From the NCBI GenBank assembly GCA_002499585.1, contig DAMH01000012.1, positions 713 to 64,712 of the forward strand: 64,000 nucleotides of DNA, given 5' to 3'. Made by a program: the position numbers and the translations under genes. Positions 61,027 through 64,000 of this stretch are shown here, piece after piece (the stretch's first letter is position 1; each line of letters opens with the position of its first letter). The stretch comes from Euryarchaeota archaeon UBA552 (GTDB taxonomy: Archaea > Thermoplasmatota > Poseidoniia > Poseidoniales > Thalassarchaeaceae). The notes under the pieces were generated by a model. That model was not told the DNA's origin. It worked only from the letters and a program-made list of their open reading frames with translations, and ran no database searches.

Positions 61027-61833
61027 TCATATCGACCGCATTCTTCCACCATCAACTGCTAGGCTGACTCCTCGGATCGCTCCGCTAGATGGCAAGCAAA
61101 GCCAAACCACCGCAGATGCAGTTTCCAGTGGGTCCACCAATCTCTTGATTGGTGCTTGTCCCATCCAGTCAGAGTATACTTCCTCTACTGTTAGTCCAGT
61201 TCTGTCGCTTTTGGATTTCGAAAGTGAAACTAGCCGGCCTGTATCTGTGTACCCGGGTAGAATGTTGTTGATTGTGACATAAGGCGGGAGTTCATTGGAA
61301 AGAGACTTACTCCATGAGGCCATGGCCCCACGCAAAGTATTGGAAAGGCCAATGCCGTCCACAGGTTCTTTCACTGAAGTGGATATTATGTTTACAATAC
61401 GCCCAAAATTTGATTTTTCCATATTAGGTAAGAGACCCTTGACAAACAAATGAGATGCGTACAAATGCCTTCTCAATGGACCTTCAAAATCTCCTATTTC
61501 ATTCTCTATGAGGGGGGATCCTGGTGGCCCGCCAGAATTGTTGATCAGTATTTCCACCCCGGTCGAACTAAGCTTTGAAATTGTTCTTTCGACCTGTTCT
61601 GTGTCCTCAAGGTCAAGGGGCAACGCCTGATGTCCATGGCCGTGCAGGTTGTTGATCAGGTCGTCCAGCTTTCCTTCACTCCTAGCACATGCTATGACTT
61701 GGGCACCTGCTCTTGCCAGAAAGAGGGACGTCGCCCTTCCTATTCCCTCTGATGCACCGCATACAAGTGCGATCTTTCCTGACAGCACCCCCTCGGAGAA
61801 GGGGAAGTCTTTGCCGAGGAGATCGCCGACCAT
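61027..61833 (-). CDS. SDR family protein with altered Tyr/Lys catalytic pair
   Basis: A 268-residue Rossmann protein with the cofactor motif CGASEGIGRAT, an NNSGG segment (NNAG-like) and the C-terminal GVSLAVDGG. The usual Ser-x12-Tyr-x3-Lys active site is read here as a serine in IISTS, then SNTLR where YxxxK should be, giving Ser and Arg in place of Tyr and Lys. This SN..R form is known in a ketoacyl-reductase-like SDR subgroup, so it is a conserved variant rather than decay. ATG 61833 sits after GAAGGG, ten bases from the formyltransferase stop. The 48 residues upstream in frame lie inside that gene and are not credible. The substrate is unknown. Confidence 0.88.
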   Translation of the reverse strand: MVGDLLGKDFPFSEGVLSGKIALVCGASEGIGRATSLFLARAGAQVIACARSEGKLDDLINNLHGHGHQALPLDLEDTEQVERTISKLSSTGVEILINNSGGPPGSPLIENEIGDFEGPLRRHLYASHLFVKGLLPNMEKSNFGRIVNIISTSVKEPVDGIGLSNTLRGAMASWSKSLSNELPPYVTINNILPGYTDTGRLVSLSKSKSDRTGLTVEEVYSDWMGQAPIKRLVDPLETASAVVWLCLPSSGAIRGVSLAVDGGRMRSI

Positions 61834-61843
61834 AACAATCCCT

Positions 61844-62590
61844 TCAGTCGATGTAGTGTAAATATGTCTGATCATCCAACTTTTTGTAAACCAGTTTAAG
61901 GATGTCTTCTGGAGCGTTTCTGAAGGTCGGATAGTCACTATCGCCCTGAGGGGTTCGTAAATCATGCCATCCGCCATTTCTGTATGCTTGCAAAGCCTCC
62001 TCCATCAAAACCGCAGAAAGAACGAGTGTCTCGTAACACAAGTCTTCGTAGGTCATGCCCCTCTTTACTGAAAACTCCCTTTTCATCAATATATCACCAG
62101 TGTCAATTCCGTTGTCACAAAAGTGTGTGGTCGAGCCAATTGGAATGTCGTGATATACAGACCAAGCAGGCGAAGCCGAGCCTCGGCAATCGGGAAGTAG
62201 GCCTGGATGAGAATTTAGGACACCATCTTTGGGGTGATCTAAAATTTCACCTCTTATGATTCTGGTGCCGCCAAAGATAATCAAGTCAAGTTGTGTATCC
62301 TTCAACAGGGGCATCACTGATTTACTATCGTGTCTCTGGACCTCGAAATGAGGAATTTCATGTCCACTGGATATCAAAGATTGCAATTGACTTTCCATGG
62401 TCGGCGCTACTGTCCTCCCATCGATCCTTTTCAGAAACTTCTCCCTCTCCTCATCAGCAACATCTGAGTCTTCGGATATGACGATCAGTGGGATAAAGCC
62501 TGAGGATGTTATCCGTTCAAACATCTCTCTTCCGTATGGGTGCTCTTTCAGTAGGAGAAAGGCAAATCTTGGCAGCGAACCGGGTGGCAT
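61844..62590 (-). CDS. Formyltransferase-family protein (Fmt/GART fold)
   Basis: A 248-residue protein with the catalytic triad of 10-formyl-THF-dependent formyltransferases: Asn and His in LNSHPGLLPDCRG, and Asp in DNGIDTGDIL. There is no C-terminal tRNA-binding domain, so it is not Met-tRNA formyltransferase, and the middle LIIFGGTRIIRGEIL matches sugar- or small-amine formyl transferases and hydrolases. It heads the five-gene operon; a TATCAAATAC element about 23 bases before the ATG may be its TATA box. It could add or remove a formyl group on a pathway intermediate. Confidence 0.87.
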   Translation of the reverse strand: MPPGSLPRFAFLLLKEHPYGREMFERITSSGFIPLIVISEDSDVADEEREKFLKRIDGRTVAPTMESQLQSLISSGHEIPHFEVQRHDSKSVMPLLKDTQLDLIIFGGTRIIRGEILDHPKDGVLNSHPGLLPDCRGSASPAWSVYHDIPIGSTTHFCDNGIDTGDILMKREFSVKRGMTYEDLCYETLVLSAVLMEEALQAYRNGGWHDLRTPQGDSDYPTFRNAPEDILKLVYKKLDDQTYLHYID

Positions 62591-62841
62591 GTACCCTGAT
62601 CCAGGCGGTATTTGATACCCATCATTTTCGGTCGATTAGGGCCATTGACGATACAATAACTCCAGATCTGCAAAGGAATTACGAACCCTGTAAAATCAAC
62701 AAATCTAATCAGACAAATGTCCTCGGCGGAAATCTTACACTACACAGCGATTTTTATCCATTATGTCTGGGGTCCCTCCACAGTAGTTTTTTCTGAATGC
62801 ATATTGTGAAAAACTATTCTAAACCTCGTCATGGAGTCGAC

Positions 62842-64000
62842 ATGATCAATCAGAGGCGCTACGACATCGATTGGCTTAGGATAATCCTTTTTGGATTGCT
62901 TATTCCATTTCACGTCGCAATAGGGGTTTATTGGTCTACATATGGCGGAGAAATCAATCCCAATCTTGGTGAAATAACCGAAACGGATAGACTAGAGATT
63001 GCCGAGGAGGGCAACGATTACACCGCAGAATCTGTATCTCCAATAAGCATGTTTCTCCATTGGATGCACCAATGGCGATTAGCTGCACTGTTTATGATAT
63101 CGGGGATGGGTACTGCGTTTGCGTATAGGAAGAGAATCTGGAAGGATTTTCTGAAAGAAAGAACAAAGCGACTCATAGTTCCGATGTTCTTTGGCGCTTG
63201 GACGATGGGTTTCGCGTCTCAGGTGATCACCGGAGAAATATCACTTGATGCGGAGAGTCTGATTTCTTCATTTCTACTGGGCATATTATGGCGGTCACTG
63301 ATATTCTGGATTCCGATTTTCGGGAAACTATTGGCTCTCGGTCATCTGTGGTTCCTGTGGAATCTCTTTTTTTACTCGGTCTTAATGATCCCCATTTTCA
63401 ATGCTGTCAGGAACAACCCAGAGGGCTTTTGGTCACGATCCATTAAGCGGGTATTTTCCATGAGATGGAATATTGGCCCTTTATTTTTGATGCCATTTAT
63501 GTTGTCACTAACAGAGATCCTGTTCAAACCCTGGTTCCCCGGGTTCATAGGAGTCGCTTACGAGTGGTTTTGGTTTTTGATATTCTTCGCGATTGGTTTT
63601 TCATGCATCGTGGCAAAGAACCAATGGTATTCATTCTTGAATGAAAGTAGGGCTATCATTACGATCTTTGCATTATTATCCACGATTGCCTTCATTTGGA
63701 TAAGATTGGAACAACACTCATCCGGCATTCCGTATGTTGAAGGGGGCTGGATACTCGGTGAACCGTTTGTTTTCCACAATGGGATGACATTGATTGCATG
63801 CCTGATACACAGTTTCCATGCCATGTACTGGTGCCTCGTCGTATTCGCATGGGGCGCACATTTGCTAAATCACCCCAGTAATGGTTTGGCGTATTTGAAT
63901 CAGGGAGTTTATCCTTTTTACATCGCACACATGCCCTTGGTTTTCCTCGGACTCCGTCTGTCTGGGGAACTGGGGCTGCGAGACCTTTCTGCAGTTTTGT
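62842..64000 (+). CDS. Acyltransferase family 3 membrane protein, 3' end cut by window edge
   Basis: An open frame of 386 codons from ATG 62842 to the right edge. It begins MINQRRYDIDWLRIILFGL, the usual start of acyltransferase-3 (OafA/NodX-type) proteins, with the conserved RRYDIDWLR and a histidine in the first helix (LIPFHVAIG). Several further helices follow, with GHLWFLWNL and an R-rich KRLIVPMFFG loop. Members transfer acetyl or other acyl groups to sugars or lipids at the membrane. The part visible covers most of the family domain. The 251 bases between its start and the formyltransferase start show no clear TATA box or RNA gene. Confidence 0.88.
   Translation, partial: MINQRRYDIDWLRIILFGLLIPFHVAIGVYWSTYGGEINPNLGEITETDRLEIAEEGNDYTAESVSPISMFLHWMHQWRLAALFMISGMGTAFAYRKRIWKDFLKERTKRLIVPMFFGAWTMGFASQVITGEISLDAESLISSFLLGILWRSLIFWIPIFGKLLALGHLWFLWNLFFYSVLMIPIFNAVRNNPEGFWSRSIKRVFSMRWNIGPLFLMPFMLSLTEILFKPWFPGFIGVAYEWFWFLIFFAIGFSCIVAKNQWYSFLNESRAIITIFALLSTIAFIWIRLEQHSSGIPYVEGGWILGEPFVFHNGMTLIACLIHSFHAMYWCLVVFAWGAHLLNHPSNGLAYLNQGVYPFYIAHMPLVFLGLRLSGELGLRDLSAVL

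Noticed and set aside
61834..61977. Upstream extension of the SDR gene by 48 residues
   Set aside because: It lies within the end of the formyltransferase gene and lacks family similarity; ATG 61833 has its own ribosome-binding site.
1..64000. CRISPR arrays, rRNA genes, insertion sequences, prophage or integrase genes
   Set aside because: I looked for regularly spaced repeats, transposase motifs and attachment-site duplications and saw none; the window is ordinary dense chromosome.
1..64000. Bacterial origin, suggested by uvrC, rmuC, orn, ctaA and M23 genes
   Set aside because: rpoK, radA, NMD3, Csl4, Cgi121, Hel308, the TYW2-like gene and the archaeal initiator tRNA can only be explained by an archaeal chromosome with acquired bacterial genes.

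Overview
The window reads as a stretch of chromosome from a planktonic euryarchaeon, most likely of the marine group II / Poseidoniia type. That placement is an inference from gene content. Archaeal information-processing genes occur throughout: RNA polymerase subunit K, RadA, Hel308, KEOPS Cgi121, NMD3, exosome Csl4, TYW2-like tRNA methyltransferase, NFACT/Rqc2 and an archaeal-type initiator tRNA. They are mixed with aerobic and bacterial-looking genes: haem A and haem O synthases, a Ccm haem-export cassette, UvrC, RmuC, oligoribonuclease, tryptophan 2,3-dioxygenase and a 2-aminomuconate-semialdehyde dehydrogenase-like enzyme. Several very large secreted, C-terminally anchored surface proteins are also present. 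Packing is tight, and many neighbouring genes abut or overlap by a few bases. I see no rRNA, CRISPR array, insertion sequence or prophage.

Layout. 1-10.9 kb: truncated MFS transporter, oligoribonuclease, a JAMM metalloprotease downstream of a TYW2-like gene, a large anchored surface protein, UvrC, a winged-helix/STAND ATPase and two single-domain Lrp/AsnC (RAM) proteins. 10.9-23.1 kb: a 1533-residue beta-helix surface protein, a GT2 glycosyltransferase, an AI-2E-family permease, thiamine pyrophosphokinase-like and M29-like peptidase genes, a beta-propeller lipoprotein and dihydroorotase. 23.2-31.5 kb: initiator tRNA-Met, radA, an M3 oligopeptidase, a small zinc protein, overlapping hel308 and cgi121, a hotdog thioesterase and an AspA/AstE-type protein. 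31.5-41.9 kb: a kexin-like protease with a 94-residue composite repeat, an HMGL-like synthase, ctaB, ctaA, rpoK, thiolase, tryptophan dioxygenase and a GNAT acetyltransferase. 41.9-53.3 kb: NFACT and rhomboid on the minus strand; a fused CcmA-CcmB-like protein, CcmC, a tiny CcmD-like protein, NMD3 and phosphoglucose/phosphomannose isomerase on the plus strand; then an M23 peptidase, RmuC, a METTL5-like methyltransferase and a Csl4-zinc ribbon-RRM fusion. 53.3-64 kb: a giant multi-pass membrane protein, a five-gene catabolic-looking operon (formyltransferase, SDR, LLM flavoenzyme, asparaginase II family, aldehyde dehydrogenase) and a truncated acyltransferase-3 protein.

How the parts fit. ctaA/ctaB and the Ccm cassette point to haem-copper oxidase and c-type cytochrome maturation, that is, aerobic respiration. 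Secreted proteases, cytoplasmic peptidases (M3, M29) and the tryptophan and aldehyde-oxidising enzymes suit a protein- and amino-acid-degrading heterotroph. The most unusual observations are the exosome Csl4 subunit fused to a CxxC-x17-CxxC ribbon and an RRM, the fused haem-exporter gene with an unlisted CcmD-sized partner coupled to NMD3, the tightly coupled five-gene operon of unassigned pathway, and the exact 94-residue MopE/TSP3 composite repeat in the kexin-like protease.
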